This document shows, in pieces, positions 1-7,066 of a DNA stretch of 8,064 nt (its first letter is position 1; the number at the start of each line of letters is the position of its first letter). The notes beneath the pieces were generated by a model. It made no database searches and was not told the DNA's origin. It saw only the letters and a program-made list of their open reading frames with translations. A program made the translations under genes and the position numbers. Location of the stretch: the NCBI GenBank assembly GCA_947305345.1, contig CAMZDH010000020.1, positions 1-8,064 of the forward strand, read 5' to 3'. The stretch comes from an uncultured Lachnospiraceae bacterium (GTDB lineage Bacteria > Bacillota > Clostridia > Lachnospirales > Lachnospiraceae).

Positions 1-893
1 GAAAAATGTGCCCGGATCGCGGCCGGATCGCCGAAGATCGCGGGATCGATCGCCGCAAAGCCGTGGCAGATGCCGCAATGTCCGTTCTCATAGGTGTGGT
101 TCGAGGTCAGGCCGAGCGAAACGATTGCGGAGAAGATCTCGCAGAGCATCGCGTAGCCGTAGCCCTTGTGCGATCCCAGCTGTTCCGCCGAGCCGCCAAG
201 CGGAAGAATGCCGCCGCCCTGCTTCTCATCAATGCATTTCAAGACGTGCGGCGCGCAGTCGGTCGGCACGCCGTTTTCATCGACCGCCCAGCCTTCCGGC
301 ATGGGCTTTTCAAGCTTGTTGTAGAGTTCGAGCTTGCCCCGCGTGACGACAGTCGTCGACGCGTCAAAGAAGAACGGGTACGGGTCCGCCGGCATCGCGA
401 CCGCGATCGGGTCGGAGCCGAGCATGGCCTTTCTCGAAAACGTCGGCACCATGATGGCGGCCGTATTCGTGACGGATATGCCGATCAGACCTTCGTCCGC
501 GGCCATCTTCGCGTAGTAGCCGGCGATGCCGTAGTGATTCGAATCGCGGACCGATACCATCGCGATGCCGGACTGCTTCGCTTTTTCGATCGCCTTCTTC
601 ATCGCCATGACCGAAACGACCTGGCCCATACCGCGGTGCGCGTCGATGACGGCCGATACCGGCGTTTCAAAAAGCACCTCAGGGCGGGCATGCACTTGAA
701 TCATCCCGTTCGCAATGCATTTGTGATAGCGGACCAGGCGCTGTACGCCGTGGGAATTGATGCCGTACAGATCAGCCATCAGAAGGACGTCCGTGATCAC
801 GTTGGTCTCCTCCTTCGAAAAGCCGAACTTCAAAAACGCGTCCTCACAGAGACGCTTCATCTCCTCATAACGATAATGGACTGTTTTTGCCAT
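1..893 (-). CDS. Ldh2 family malate/L-lactate dehydrogenase (partial, C-terminus beyond the window)
   Basis: This NAD(P)-dependent oxidoreductase of the malate/L-lactate dehydrogenase (Ldh2/YlbC/AllD) superfamily should act in the cytoplasm on a 2-hydroxy acid/2-oxo acid pair. I translated it by hand: 297 complete codons are visible of a family length near 340-360, so roughly the last 45-60 residues are missing. It begins MAKTVHYRYEEMKRL. Family signatures appear in order: NSHGVQRL at 46-53 (conserved Ser-His-Gly), SNHYGIAGYY at 118-127, the nucleotide-binding stretch GSDPIAVAMP at 159-168, FDASTTVVTRGK at 176-187, and HKGYGYAMLCEI at 242-253 with its conserved lysine. The start is fixed by an AAGGAGG site six bases upstream. 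The first 29 bases overlap the end of the SIR2-like gene, which suggests translational coupling and last place in a three-gene operon. Exact substrate (malate, lactate, ureidoglycolate, sulfolactate or other) cannot be assigned. The family assignment is firm. Confidence 0.93.
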   Translation of the reverse strand, partial: MAKTVHYRYEEMKRLCEDAFLKFGFSKEETNVITDVLLMADLYGINSHGVQRLVRYHKCIANGMIQVHARPEVLFETPVSAVIDAHRGMGQVVSVMAMKKAIEKAKQSGIAMVSVRDSNHYGIAGYYAKMAADEGLIGISVTNTAAIMVPTFSRKAMLGSDPIAVAMPADPYPFFFDASTTVVTRGKLELYNKLEKPMPEGWAVDENGVPTDCAPHVLKCIDEKQGGGILPLGGSAEQLGSHKGYGYAMLCEIFSAIVSLGLTSNHTYENGHCGICHGFAAIDPAIFGDPAAIRAHF

Positions 894-1878
894 CGCTGTC
901 CTCCTTCACTTTTTTCGCCCCGGCTTCGACACGCCGCCGGATATCCTCGAGCGCCTTCTGGTAGAACGCGCGGAAAACTTCGTTTTTTTCCTGCACATAT
1001 TGCGCCCGGACCGCTGCCGCCGCACGGTGCGTCGGCTTCTCCGGAAGCTCGAACCCGAGGTCCAACGGCGTCGCGCCGTAGATCTTCAAAAGTTCGATCT
1101 TACTGTCGTAATTACGGTCGCTCTTAGGCTCGTAAAAATAGATGCTTCCGCCCGCGTTCTTGTCCGTCTTTTTGCGGTTCACGAGCCACCAGAGATCCAT
1201 TTCCGCAAAGTCGAGCCCCTGCCCTAAAATATAGACGTCACCCATCAGAAACGCGTCGAGCCAGCTTTCCTTCGGTACGTCCTCATAGGTCTTGTAGGTT
1301 TTATAAGCATTTCCGCGCCAGCGGTAAAAATTGACGAACCGGTTGAGGAGCGAACCGTAATGGTAATGGTCGATGACCATGCTGCCGGGCTTCTTCGCCT
1401 CCCCGTGAATGTGCCAAATGCGGTTCTGCCGGCCCTCGAACGTCACTTCATTATACGTGTGCAACAGGTATTTCGCGTCGATCCTTCCGGTCGTCGAGCG
1501 GCTGATCCGGCGGAGACGATAATCGGAGATCTGCGGCATCATAAAGGCCGTCGATTCCAGCTCGTAGCCGTAATTTGTCGTCAGGATCTCGTCGAAACCG
1601 GTGCGGAGGATCTGCTCTAAGGAAGTCCTGAGGAGGTCCGTGTCGACGCGCCCGTAAAGGATCTTGCTTTTCAGCTTCATCAGATCCTTCGCGCGATCCT
1701 TCGTCCGAAGCACGACTTCCAGGGAAAGCGGCACCACGATGTCGTCCGGGACGTATTGCAGCGTGCCGTCTTTGATCAGCGTCTTCCAGTCCATCGCCCT
1801 GCCCGCGTAGGAAAGATTCAGCCCGTTCCCGAGCAGCAGCACCGATGGCCGTTTGATTCGTTTTCCCTGATTCTCCAT
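865..1878 (-). CDS. Stand-alone SIR2-like domain protein
   Basis: A 337-residue protein with the landmarks of the bacterial SIR2-like (SIR2_2-type) Rossmann fold. An N-terminal nucleotide-binding strand and glycine loop, VLLLGNGLN, lies at 13-21. LTTNYGYELE at 99-108 matches the family's (L)TTNYD..LE motif with the key Asn (N102). WHIHGE at 155-160 carries the His-Gly pair expected at the catalytic centre (H158). VYILGQGLDFAEMDLWWL at 215-232 resembles the family's late GxSLxxxD segment. The C-terminal 60 residues are charged, probably helical, and unassigned. I see no signal peptide, membrane segment, TIR, SLOG or STAND domain. In the family such domains bind NAD, and in several defence proteins (Thoeris ThsA, DSR types) they hydrolyse it; activity here is inference. 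The gene starts 9 bases after the ABC exporter stop, with a TAAGGA ribosome site overlapping that stop codon. It overlaps the downstream dehydrogenase by 29 bases. Confidence 0.82.
   Translation of the reverse strand: MENQGKRIKRPSVLLLGNGLNLSYAGRAMDWKTLIKDGTLQYVPDDIVVPLSLEVVLRTKDRAKDLMKLKSKILYGRVDTDLLRTSLEQILRTGFDEILTTNYGYELESTAFMMPQISDYRLRRISRSTTGRIDAKYLLHTYNEVTFEGRQNRIWHIHGEAKKPGSMVIDHYHYGSLLNRFVNFYRWRGNAYKTYKTYEDVPKESWLDAFLMGDVYILGQGLDFAEMDLWWLVNRKKTDKNAGGSIYFYEPKSDRNYDSKIELLKIYGATPLDLGFELPEKPTHRAAAAVRAQYVQEKNEVFRAFYQKALEDIRRRVEAGAKKVKEDSDGKNSPLSL
894..906 (-). promoter_or_regulatory. Ribosome binding site of the Ldh2-type dehydrogenase
   Basis: Reading the minus strand, AAGGAGG (900-906) lies six bases before the ATG at 893-891. 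This near-perfect Shine-Dalgarno sequence is inside the coding region of the upstream SIR2-like gene. It decides the start of a gene that overlaps its neighbour. Confidence 0.85.
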
Positions 1879-1887
1879 AAAACGTCC

Positions 1888-3525
1888 TTATTCCGCCTTG
1901 ATCCGGATCTCTTCGTCCGCGATTTCTTTCGCGTACGGACGATGCGTCACGACAAGGACGGTCTTCCCCGCCATCGCCTTCATCCGGTCGAGCACGTAGG
2001 CCTCGGTCTCCGGATCGAGCGCCGAGGTTGCCTCATCGAGTAAGATCACCGGTGCGTCCTTTAAGAGCGCCCGCGCGATGGAAAGCCGCTGCGCCTGGCC
2101 TTCGGAAATGCCGGCGCCGGTCTCCTTGATCTTTGTATTCAAGCCCTCCGGCAGTTCTCGGACGAATGCGTCCAGCCCTGCCGCCGAAAGCGCATTCCAA
2201 AGCGCTTCTTCCGTCGCCTCCGGCGCCGTCAGGCGGAGGTTTTCCGCAAGCGTGCCGGAGATCAGAAGATTCCCCTGCGGGACGTAGGTGAACAGCCGCC
2301 GCGTCGCCGCAGAAAGCGCCGTATCGCCCGCCTTCAGAAGACCGCTGTCCGGCGGATAGATCCCGAGCAGCAGCTTTAACAGCGTGGATTTCCCGGCCCC
2401 GCTCTCCCCCGTGATGCAGACAAACTGTCCTTTTTTCACGGAAAAGCTCAGATCCCGGATCGTCTCTTCCGTATCTCCGGGATAGGTAAAATGCAAATGT
2501 TCTCCGGACAGGGTCTGCATATTCTCATACAATGCGTCCCCATCCGCGTCCGCGCTTTCCCGGAGCGGCAGTTCATAGAGCTCCCGCAGCCGTTCCGCGC
2601 TGCCCTTCATCGAAACATAGGCGTTGATCATCGCGGAAAGGCTCGTGAACGGCGTCTGCAGCTGGCCGATCAGCTGTGTGACAGCCGCTAACGTACCGAC
2701 GGTAATGCTGCCGCGGACGAGCTGCACCGCGCAGACGATGATCGACCCGAAATAAAGGACGTACATGACAAGTGTCATGCCCGTCGTGCCGAGTACGGAC
2801 AGTGTTTTCTGCTTCTTCTGGATCTGCTTTCGTTCATTCAGAAGCCCGAGCGCCCGCTGATCCATTTCATCCGCGACGTCCATTGCTTCGACGATCAGCA
2901 GTTTTTCCATGGCCTCCTGGATGAAGCCCCCGACCTTGCCGTCGGAAGCCGCGACCTTCTTGTGCAGGTTCTTCAGCGCGCGGCGAAGGACCGTCGTCGA
3001 CAGAACGAGGAAGAGGCCCGCGCCAAGCAGCACCGCCGTCAGTACCGGTTCCATCCGAAACAGCACGACCGACGCGCCGATCAGGCGCGTAACCATGGAA
3101 GCCAGCGTCGGCAGCACCGTCGCAATGCCGTCATCGACGGTCTTTACGTCATTCGACAGCCGGTTCACGAGCTCGCCGGAATGATACTGCTGGACCGGCG
3201 CGAATTCGCCGTTCATCAGGTGATGCAGCAATTCCTTTTTCCAGTCCATGTCGAGGAGGATCGTCAGCCGCTGCTTAAATTCGGTTGCAAGGAACCGGAG
3301 CGCCACCATCACAAGCACCAGCGCCGCAAGGACGGCGCAGCTCGTCACAAACGCGTTTTTGTCAAACGCGCCTCCGCTCGTCGCAATATCCAGCATTCTC
3401 TTCGACTGCATCGCGACCGCAACTCCGACGCCCGCCAGCAGCACATTGACTGCCGACAGAAAGATCAGCATCGGGATTCGTTTCCGGATTCTGCCGGCCA
3501 GCCAGCCGAGAACGGATTTTTTCAT
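1888..3525 (-). CDS. ABC exporter half-transporter (fused membrane and ATPase domains)
   Basis: A 545-residue ABC-B type exporter subunit with the membrane domain first and the nucleotide-binding domain second, expected to work as a dimer in the cytoplasmic membrane. Hydrophobic segments lie at about 18-38, 58-80, 138-156, 161-178, 248-268 and a weaker one near 275-300, consistent with six spans. The ATPase domain holds Walker A GESGAGKST at 373-381, Q-loop YVPQG with Q417, signature ISEGQ at 473-477 (usual LSGGQ), Walker B VILLDE at 493-498 with catalytic Glu498, D-loop SALD and switch His528. All catalytic elements are present. I chose the ATG at 3525 because AGGAG lies five bases before it and a promoter 29 bases upstream; the longer open frame only extends back into the tRNA gene. 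Substrate unknown: drugs, lipids or peptides are all possible, and there is no peptidase C39 domain. A homodimer is more likely because no second half-transporter is adjacent. First gene of the operon with the SIR2-like and Ldh2-type genes. Confidence 0.93.
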   Translation of the reverse strand: MKKSVLGWLAGRIRKRIPMLIFLSAVNVLLAGVGVAVAMQSKRMLDIATSGGAFDKNAFVTSCAVLAALVLVMVALRFLATEFKQRLTILLDMDWKKELLHHLMNGEFAPVQQYHSGELVNRLSNDVKTVDDGIATVLPTLASMVTRLIGASVVLFRMEPVLTAVLLGAGLFLVLSTTVLRRALKNLHKKVAASDGKVGGFIQEAMEKLLIVEAMDVADEMDQRALGLLNERKQIQKKQKTLSVLGTTGMTLVMYVLYFGSIIVCAVQLVRGSITVGTLAAVTQLIGQLQTPFTSLSAMINAYVSMKGSAERLRELYELPLRESADADGDALYENMQTLSGEHLHFTYPGDTEETIRDLSFSVKKGQFVCITGESGAGKSTLLKLLLGIYPPDSGLLKAGDTALSAATRRLFTYVPQGNLLISGTLAENLRLTAPEATEEALWNALSAAGLDAFVRELPEGLNTKIKETGAGISEGQAQRLSIARALLKDAPVILLDEATSALDPETEAYVLDRMKAMAGKTVLVVTHRPYAKEIADEEIRIKAE

Positions 3526-3535
3526 GGGAACTCCT
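3526..3535 (-). promoter_or_regulatory. Ribosome binding site of the ABC exporter
   Basis: AGGAG (3531-3535, minus strand) is spaced five bases from the ATG at 3525-3523. It settles the start against the longer in-frame extension, which would translate tRNA sequence. Confidence 0.8.
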
Positions 3536-3553
3536 GCAGAAATAACTATTTTA

Positions 3554-3582
3554 TTTATATCACTTCGGGGAAGGTTCTTCAA
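3554..3582 (-). promoter_or_regulatory. Predicted promoter of the ABC exporter/SIR2/Ldh2 operon
   Basis: On the minus strand, TTGAAG (3582-3577) and TATAAA (3559-3554) are separated by exactly 17 bases, a good sigma70/sigmaA-type pair. It lies just downstream of the tRNA terminator and gives a short leader of about 20 bases before the ABC exporter start. No convincing operator is visible. Prediction from consensus only. Confidence 0.65.
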
Positions 3583-3593
3583 GCGCGGCCTGA

Positions 3594-3630
3594 TAAAAAA
3601 AGAAGGAAACTGACGTTTCCCCCTCTTTTG
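3594..3630 (-). terminator. Intrinsic terminator of the tRNA-Ala gene
   Basis: On the minus strand, GGAAAC (3620-3615) and GTTTCC (3610-3605) pair around a GTCA loop. The stem extends outward through G-T and A-T pairs and runs into a tract of seven T (3601-3595). It begins six bases after the last tRNA base and ends before the exporter promoter, insulating the two units. Confidence 0.8.
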
Positions 3631-3635
3631 TCCCG

Positions 3636-3708
3636 TGGAGCATACGGGGCTCGAACCCGTGACCTCTTGAATGCCATTCAAACGCGCTCCCAGCTGCGCT
3701 AATGCCCC
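3636..3708 (-). tRNA. tRNA-Ala (anticodon GGC)
   Basis: A complete 73-base cloverleaf. The acceptor stem GGGGCAT/ATGCTCC has a G3-U70 wobble, the main alanine identity element. The D stem is GCGC/GCGC. The anticodon stem TTTGA/TCAAG has loop ATGGCAT, giving anticodon GGC (34-36) with an A32-U38 pair, a feature known to be conserved in tRNA-Ala(GGC). The variable region is AGGTC, the T stem ACGGG/CCCGT with loop TTCGAGC, and the discriminator base A73. CCA is not encoded: the next bases are CGG, so the end must be added by tRNA nucleotidyltransferase. It reads GCC (and GCU) alanine codons. It is a solitary gene with its own promoter and terminator, between two protein operons on the same strand. 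Confidence 0.97.
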
Positions 3709-3719
3709 AAGCGCACATT

Positions 3720-3748
3720 ACTATAGCAGAAAGGACGAAAAAACGCAA
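3720..3748 (-). promoter_or_regulatory. Predicted promoter of tRNA-Ala
   Basis: On the minus strand, TTGCGT (3748-3743) and TATAGT (3725-3720) are spaced by 17 bases. The expected transcription start is near 3713, only a few bases before the mature tRNA 5' end at 3708, so the leader is very short. The spacer and -35 flank hold a T-run. Close to consensus, as expected for a stable RNA gene. Confidence 0.75.
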
Positions 3749-3788
3749 GCCCTTTTCGATTCACATTCCGTAATACCGTGAAATATAG

Positions 3789-3828
3789 AAAAAGCCCGGG
3801 CAGGCACCGTATGCGGCGTCTGCCCGGG
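3789..3828 (-). terminator. Intrinsic terminator of the ABC importer operon
   Basis: On the minus strand, a perfect nine-base arm CCCGGGCAG pairs with CTGCCCGGG. Inside it, after one A/C mismatch, a further CGCCG/CGGTG stem closes a CATA loop. GCTTTTTC follows, with five T at 3793-3789. This very stable hairpin lies 26 bases after the importer ATPase stop codon. A second small inverted repeat, CCGATT-G-AATCGG (3835-3847), sits between the stop and the terminator. Confidence 0.88.
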
Positions 3829-3854
3829 AAATCTCCGATTGAATCGGAATGATC

Positions 3855-5135
3855 TCAGCGAATCTCGGCGGATCCGACGCCGACAAGGTCGCCGGATGCT
3901 TTGTCGAAGAGCATGATGTTGGTGCCCTCGAAGGCCAGGCGAATCTTCTCGCCGATTGCGTAGGTCACACCGCCGAACACCACGCCGGTCAGAAGGAAGT
4001 TCCCGATGCGGACGCGGATCGTGGTCTCCATACCGGTCGGCATGGCGCCGTAGATCTCGCCTTCAATGCCGCCCTCTTCCACGATCTTGACGAATTCCGG
4101 ACGGATGCCGAGCACGTAGTCGCGGTCGGTCACCGGACGGTCATCTGCCGGCACGTCGTCGACGTAAGCGACCGGATACTTGAAGACGGTATCCTTATTG
4201 CCCTTTTCGACGTGCTTCTTCTGCTTCCGGCGCTCTGCAAGAACCGCCTCGCGATCCTCATGCTTCTTTTTCAGCGCTTCGCGCCAATCCTCGATCTTCA
4301 AGGGCTCCTTGAAGCTGAGCGTTGCCTCGTGATCGCCGAGGATCCGAAGATTCATTGCGCCGTCCGCTGCCTGTTCGCCTTCCGCATCCACGAAATTGAT
4401 GGACGGATTGCCGACGAAGTCGGCGACGAAGAGGTTGTTCGGGTAATTGTAGACCGTCAGCGGCGCGTCGTACTGCTGCAGGAGGCCGTTCTCGATCAGG
4501 CAGATCTTCGACGCAAGCGTCATGGCTTCCATCTGGTCGTGCGTGACGTAGACGAAGGTCCGGCCCGTGGTCAGGTGCAGCCGCTGCAGTTCGGAGCGCA
4601 TTTCCAGACGAAGCTTCGCGTCCAGGTTGGACAGCGGCTCATCCATGAAAATGACCTGCGGTTCGGGCGCAAGCGTTCTCGCGATGGCGACACGCTGCTG
4701 CTGACCGCCGGAAAGCTCCGCGGGATAGCGGTTCATGAAGGGCTCGATCTTCACGAGTTTGGAGACTTCCGCAACGCGTGCGTCGATCTGCGCCTTCGTC
4801 ATGGTCTTCAGGTTCTTCAAACCGAACGCGATGTTCTGATAGACCGTCATGTTCGGCCACAGCGCGTAGTTCTGGAACAGGAAACCGATTTTTCTCTTAT
4901 TGGCCGGGACATTGATGCCCTTCTCGCTGTCGAAGACGACGCGGTCGCCGATTTCGATGCAGCCGGAAGTCGGTGTCTCCAGACCCGCGATCATACGAAG
5001 GGTCGTGGTTTTGCCGCAGCCCGAGGGACCGAGCAGCGTGACGAAGGAGCAATCTTCAATGGTGAGATCCAAATGATCTACCGCGTAGAAGGAATCCCAG
5101 CGTTTGGTTACATCTGTTAAAACAATCTTTGGCAT
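3855..5135 (-). CDS. ABC importer ATP-binding protein (PotA/FbpC/UgpC-like)
   Basis: A 426-residue ATPase that should power the adjacent permease from the cytoplasmic side. The N-terminal domain has Walker A GPSGCGKTT at 36-44, the Q-loop in FLFQNYALWPNMTV with Q88, a perfect LSGGQQQR at 141-148, Walker B VIFMDE at 161-166, D-loop SNLD at 169-172 and switch His199. LFVADFVGNPSINF at 235-248 is the usual transition to the C-terminal TOBE/OB-fold regulatory domain, whose later part contains VLGIRPEFV at 341-349. The protein is longer than the usual 350-370 residues of this family because of a charged Lys/Glu-rich insert at about 280-318. The start at 5135 follows a GAGAGGT site. It lies 20 bases after the permease stop and ends at a strong terminator, so it is the last gene of the importer operon. 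Family firm; cargo (iron(III), polyamine, phosphonate, sugar or other) not resolved. Confidence 0.93.
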   Translation of the reverse strand: MPKIVLTDVTKRWDSFYAVDHLDLTIEDCSFVTLLGPSGCGKTTTLRMIAGLETPTSGCIEIGDRVVFDSEKGINVPANKRKIGFLFQNYALWPNMTVYQNIAFGLKNLKTMTKAQIDARVAEVSKLVKIEPFMNRYPAELSGGQQQRVAIARTLAPEPQVIFMDEPLSNLDAKLRLEMRSELQRLHLTTGRTFVYVTHDQMEAMTLASKICLIENGLLQQYDAPLTVYNYPNNLFVADFVGNPSINFVDAEGEQAADGAMNLRILGDHEATLSFKEPLKIEDWREALKKKHEDREAVLAERRKQKKHVEKGNKDTVFKYPVAYVDDVPADDRPVTDRDYVLGIRPEFVKIVEEGGIEGEIYGAMPTGMETTIRVRIGNFLLTGVVFGGVTYAIGEKIRLAFEGTNIMLFDKASGDLVGVGSAEIR

Positions 5136-5155
5136 ATTCGTACCTCTCTCTTTCG

Positions 5156-6997
5156 TTAACTGCCGATGCCTTCATCAAGGCTTGCGCCCGTGATCTTGTT
5201 CACCGCGAAGTTGGAAATCAAAATCGTGACGATCAGGATCAGGTTGATGCCGCTCGAGAACGCGTACAGACCCATTTCATCGAAATAGTCCAGCGTCGTT
5301 GACAAGATGAACCCTTGCGTACAAAGCATCAGGAACAACGACAGTTCTCTTAAGCAGGTCATGAAAGGCAGCAGGTATCCGCTGATGATGGAGGATTTCT
5401 GGATCGGAATGATGATTCTCAGCATCCGCTTGTACCAGGGGATGTTCTGCATGATGGCCGACTCTTCAATCTCGCCGCTGATCTGCAGCATCGAGTTCAG
5501 CGACGAGCGGCTGGCAAACGGAATGTATTTGACCGTACCGACGATGATCAGGATCCAATAGGTATTGAACAGGTTGATCGTGTCGTTGCTGAGCAGGATG
5601 AAAAAAGCAATACCGACAGCAATGGACGGCATCAGGTACGGCAGGAAGGCCATGGAATTCACGTAGGAAGCGAGTTTTCCGCGCCTGTTCTTCGAAACCG
5701 CGTAGCCGATCAAGGTGCCGAGCGTACCGGCCGTCAATGCGCAGGACAGGGAAACCAGAATCGTTCCGCCGTAAGCGTTCCAGATGGTGGGATTGAACAG
5801 CATGCCCATCTGGCCGTACATGCCGCTCTCCGTGACATTTTCACTGGTCAGCCACCACTTTGAGGTCAGGTACGCCGGATTCCAGGTGTAGAAGAAACTG
5901 TAGTCACCGGGGTTTGGCAGGAAGGTCTCAAACGCGAAGGAGACGATCGGGAAAATGCTGGTGAAGAAGGTCGTGACGATGAAAATCGCGCCGATGAGCA
6001 CCCGGCCGACCTTTCCAAGGTTAATCTTGGAAATCTGTCCGGATTTGCCCGTGACCGTCGTATAACTCTTCCGGCTCTTCAGACTCCGCTGGTTGATGAT
6101 CATGACCGCGACGCCGAGGAGCATCATGATGACCGCGAGGACGGAAGCTTCACCCGCACGCCGATCGCCCATTTCCAAATACTTCGTGGACAGGGTCGTG
6201 AAGTTTAAGAAATGCGGTACCGGATAGGAACCCATCGAGCTGCCGAACACAAGAAGAATCGTGGACAGGATCGCCGGCCGGATGAGCGGCAGGGTGACGC
6301 GCGTCATGATCTTCCACTTCGGCGTGTTCAGGATGGTCGCCGCCTCTTCCAGGTTCGCGTCCATGTTGCGGAAAATGCCGCCGATCAGGATGTAGGCGAA
6401 AGGCGCGTAATGAAGACCGAGAACGATAATGGAGGGGAACATGCCCTGGCACCACCAGTTCGGCATCGTAATGCCGAAAAGACCTGCTAAAAGACCGTCA
6501 CGCGTGCCGCAGATCTCAACGCTCTCGAAAAGGTTCTTCCACACCATGGCCAGCGTCCACTGGGGCATGATATAGGGGAAAATGAAAATAGAACTTAAAT
6601 ATTTTTTGAACCGTAAATTGGTTCTTGTAACCAAAAATGCGAATATTCCGCCGTAGAGGATGGAAACCACGCAGGCCATCACGGACATGATGACCGTATT
6701 TAGAAGCGGTTCCCACAGGTTCTTCTTCGCCAGTTTGCCGGTGAATAGGTCGATGTAGTTCGCAAAAGTGAAGCCCGTCGTGCGACCGTGTTCCAACTGC
6801 TGATCGATGGAACCGACGTGAATGCTGACCGTGTCCTTTAAGATTGCGACGACCGGCGCGATGGTCGTGAACGTGCAGACGATGGCCATGATGACCAGGA
6901 TCGTGTTCTGCGGTTTGCCGAAGAAGGTCCGCATCTTGTTTAATAAAATGCGGAAGGAGCTTGCGGAAGTATTCGGAGACGCACTGCCTCTGCTCAT
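5156..6997 (-). CDS. Fused two-domain ABC importer permease (FbpB/ThiP-type)
   Basis: A 613-residue integral membrane protein with two tandem binding-protein-dependent permease domains in one chain, so a single gene supplies the whole channel. The first half has a membrane span at about 32-54, then spans from about 99 to 305. Its EAA loop, EEAATILNTPKWKI followed by LPLIRP, lies at 218-241. The second half restarts with a span at about 333-355 and continues to about 598. Its EAA-like loop, EESAIMQNIPWYKR followed by IPIQKS, lies at 511-535; this copy has Ser in place of the second Ala. These loops dock onto the ATPase. Large extracytoplasmic loops, for example 361-400 rich in Trp, Tyr and Asn, may contact the binding protein. 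The start at 6997 follows GGGAG six bases upstream. The organisation matches iron(III)/thiamine/phosphonate-type importers. Ligand unknown. Confidence 0.92.
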   Translation of the reverse strand: MSRGSASPNTSASSFRILLNKMRTFFGKPQNTILVIMAIVCTFTTIAPVVAILKDTVSIHVGSIDQQLEHGRTTGFTFANYIDLFTGKLAKKNLWEPLLNTVIMSVMACVVSILYGGIFAFLVTRTNLRFKKYLSSIFIFPYIMPQWTLAMVWKNLFESVEICGTRDGLLAGLFGITMPNWWCQGMFPSIIVLGLHYAPFAYILIGGIFRNMDANLEEAATILNTPKWKIMTRVTLPLIRPAILSTILLVFGSSMGSYPVPHFLNFTTLSTKYLEMGDRRAGEASVLAVIMMLLGVAVMIINQRSLKSRKSYTTVTGKSGQISKINLGKVGRVLIGAIFIVTTFFTSIFPIVSFAFETFLPNPGDYSFFYTWNPAYLTSKWWLTSENVTESGMYGQMGMLFNPTIWNAYGGTILVSLSCALTAGTLGTLIGYAVSKNRRGKLASYVNSMAFLPYLMPSIAVGIAFFILLSNDTINLFNTYWILIIVGTVKYIPFASRSSLNSMLQISGEIEESAIMQNIPWYKRMLRIIIPIQKSSIISGYLLPFMTCLRELSLFLMLCTQGFILSTTLDYFDEMGLYAFSSGINLILIVTILISNFAVNKITGASLDEGIGS

Positions 6998-7020
6998 AAA
7001 AGACTCCCTTCTACCCTAAA

Positions 7021-7045
7021 GAGGCGCCGCATAATACGACGCCTC
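7021..7045 (-). other. Hairpin between binding-protein and permease genes
   Basis: On the minus strand, GAGGCGTCG (7045-7037) pairs with CGGCGCCTC (7029-7021), nine pairs with one G-T, around a seven-base loop TATTATG. Only three T follow, so it is a poor terminator. In importer operons such hairpins often leave partial read-through or protect the binding-protein mRNA; that role is inferred here. Confidence 0.65.
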
Positions 7046-7066
7046 CGTTCGTAACTACCGATAATC

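Noticed and set aside
6..1127. A 373-codon plus-strand open frame at the left edge
   Set aside because: Arg/His-rich translation antisense to the Ldh2-type dehydrogenase and the end of the SIR2-like gene, both supported by motifs and ribosome sites.
865..1878. A complete Thoeris or DSR-type anti-phage system
   Set aside because: No TIR-domain partner, no SLOG domain, no large DSR-type protein and no other defence gene lies in the window. The SIR2-like fold alone does not establish defence.
3526..3681. A 52-codon N-terminal extension of the ABC exporter, beginning MNGIQEVTGSSPVCSTG
   Set aside because: It is a translation of the tRNA-Ala gene and its terminator. The ATG at 3525 has its own ribosome site and promoter and matches the expected exporter N-terminus.
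3560..3748. A 62-codon minus-strand frame across the tRNA
   Set aside because: It spans the tRNA promoter, tRNA and terminator; its GFEPRMLHG string is the usual artefact of translating a tRNA T arm.
3835..3847. Inverted repeat CCGATT-G-AATCGG as an operator
   Set aside because: It lies between a stop codon and a terminator, far from any promoter driving the gene, and is short; more likely part of the 3' untranslated structure or chance.
3849..5120. A 423-codon plus-strand open frame opposite the importer ATPase
   Set aside because: It mirrors a gene with full ABC ATPase motifs. Its translation has no recognisable domain; long antisense frames are common at this GC content.
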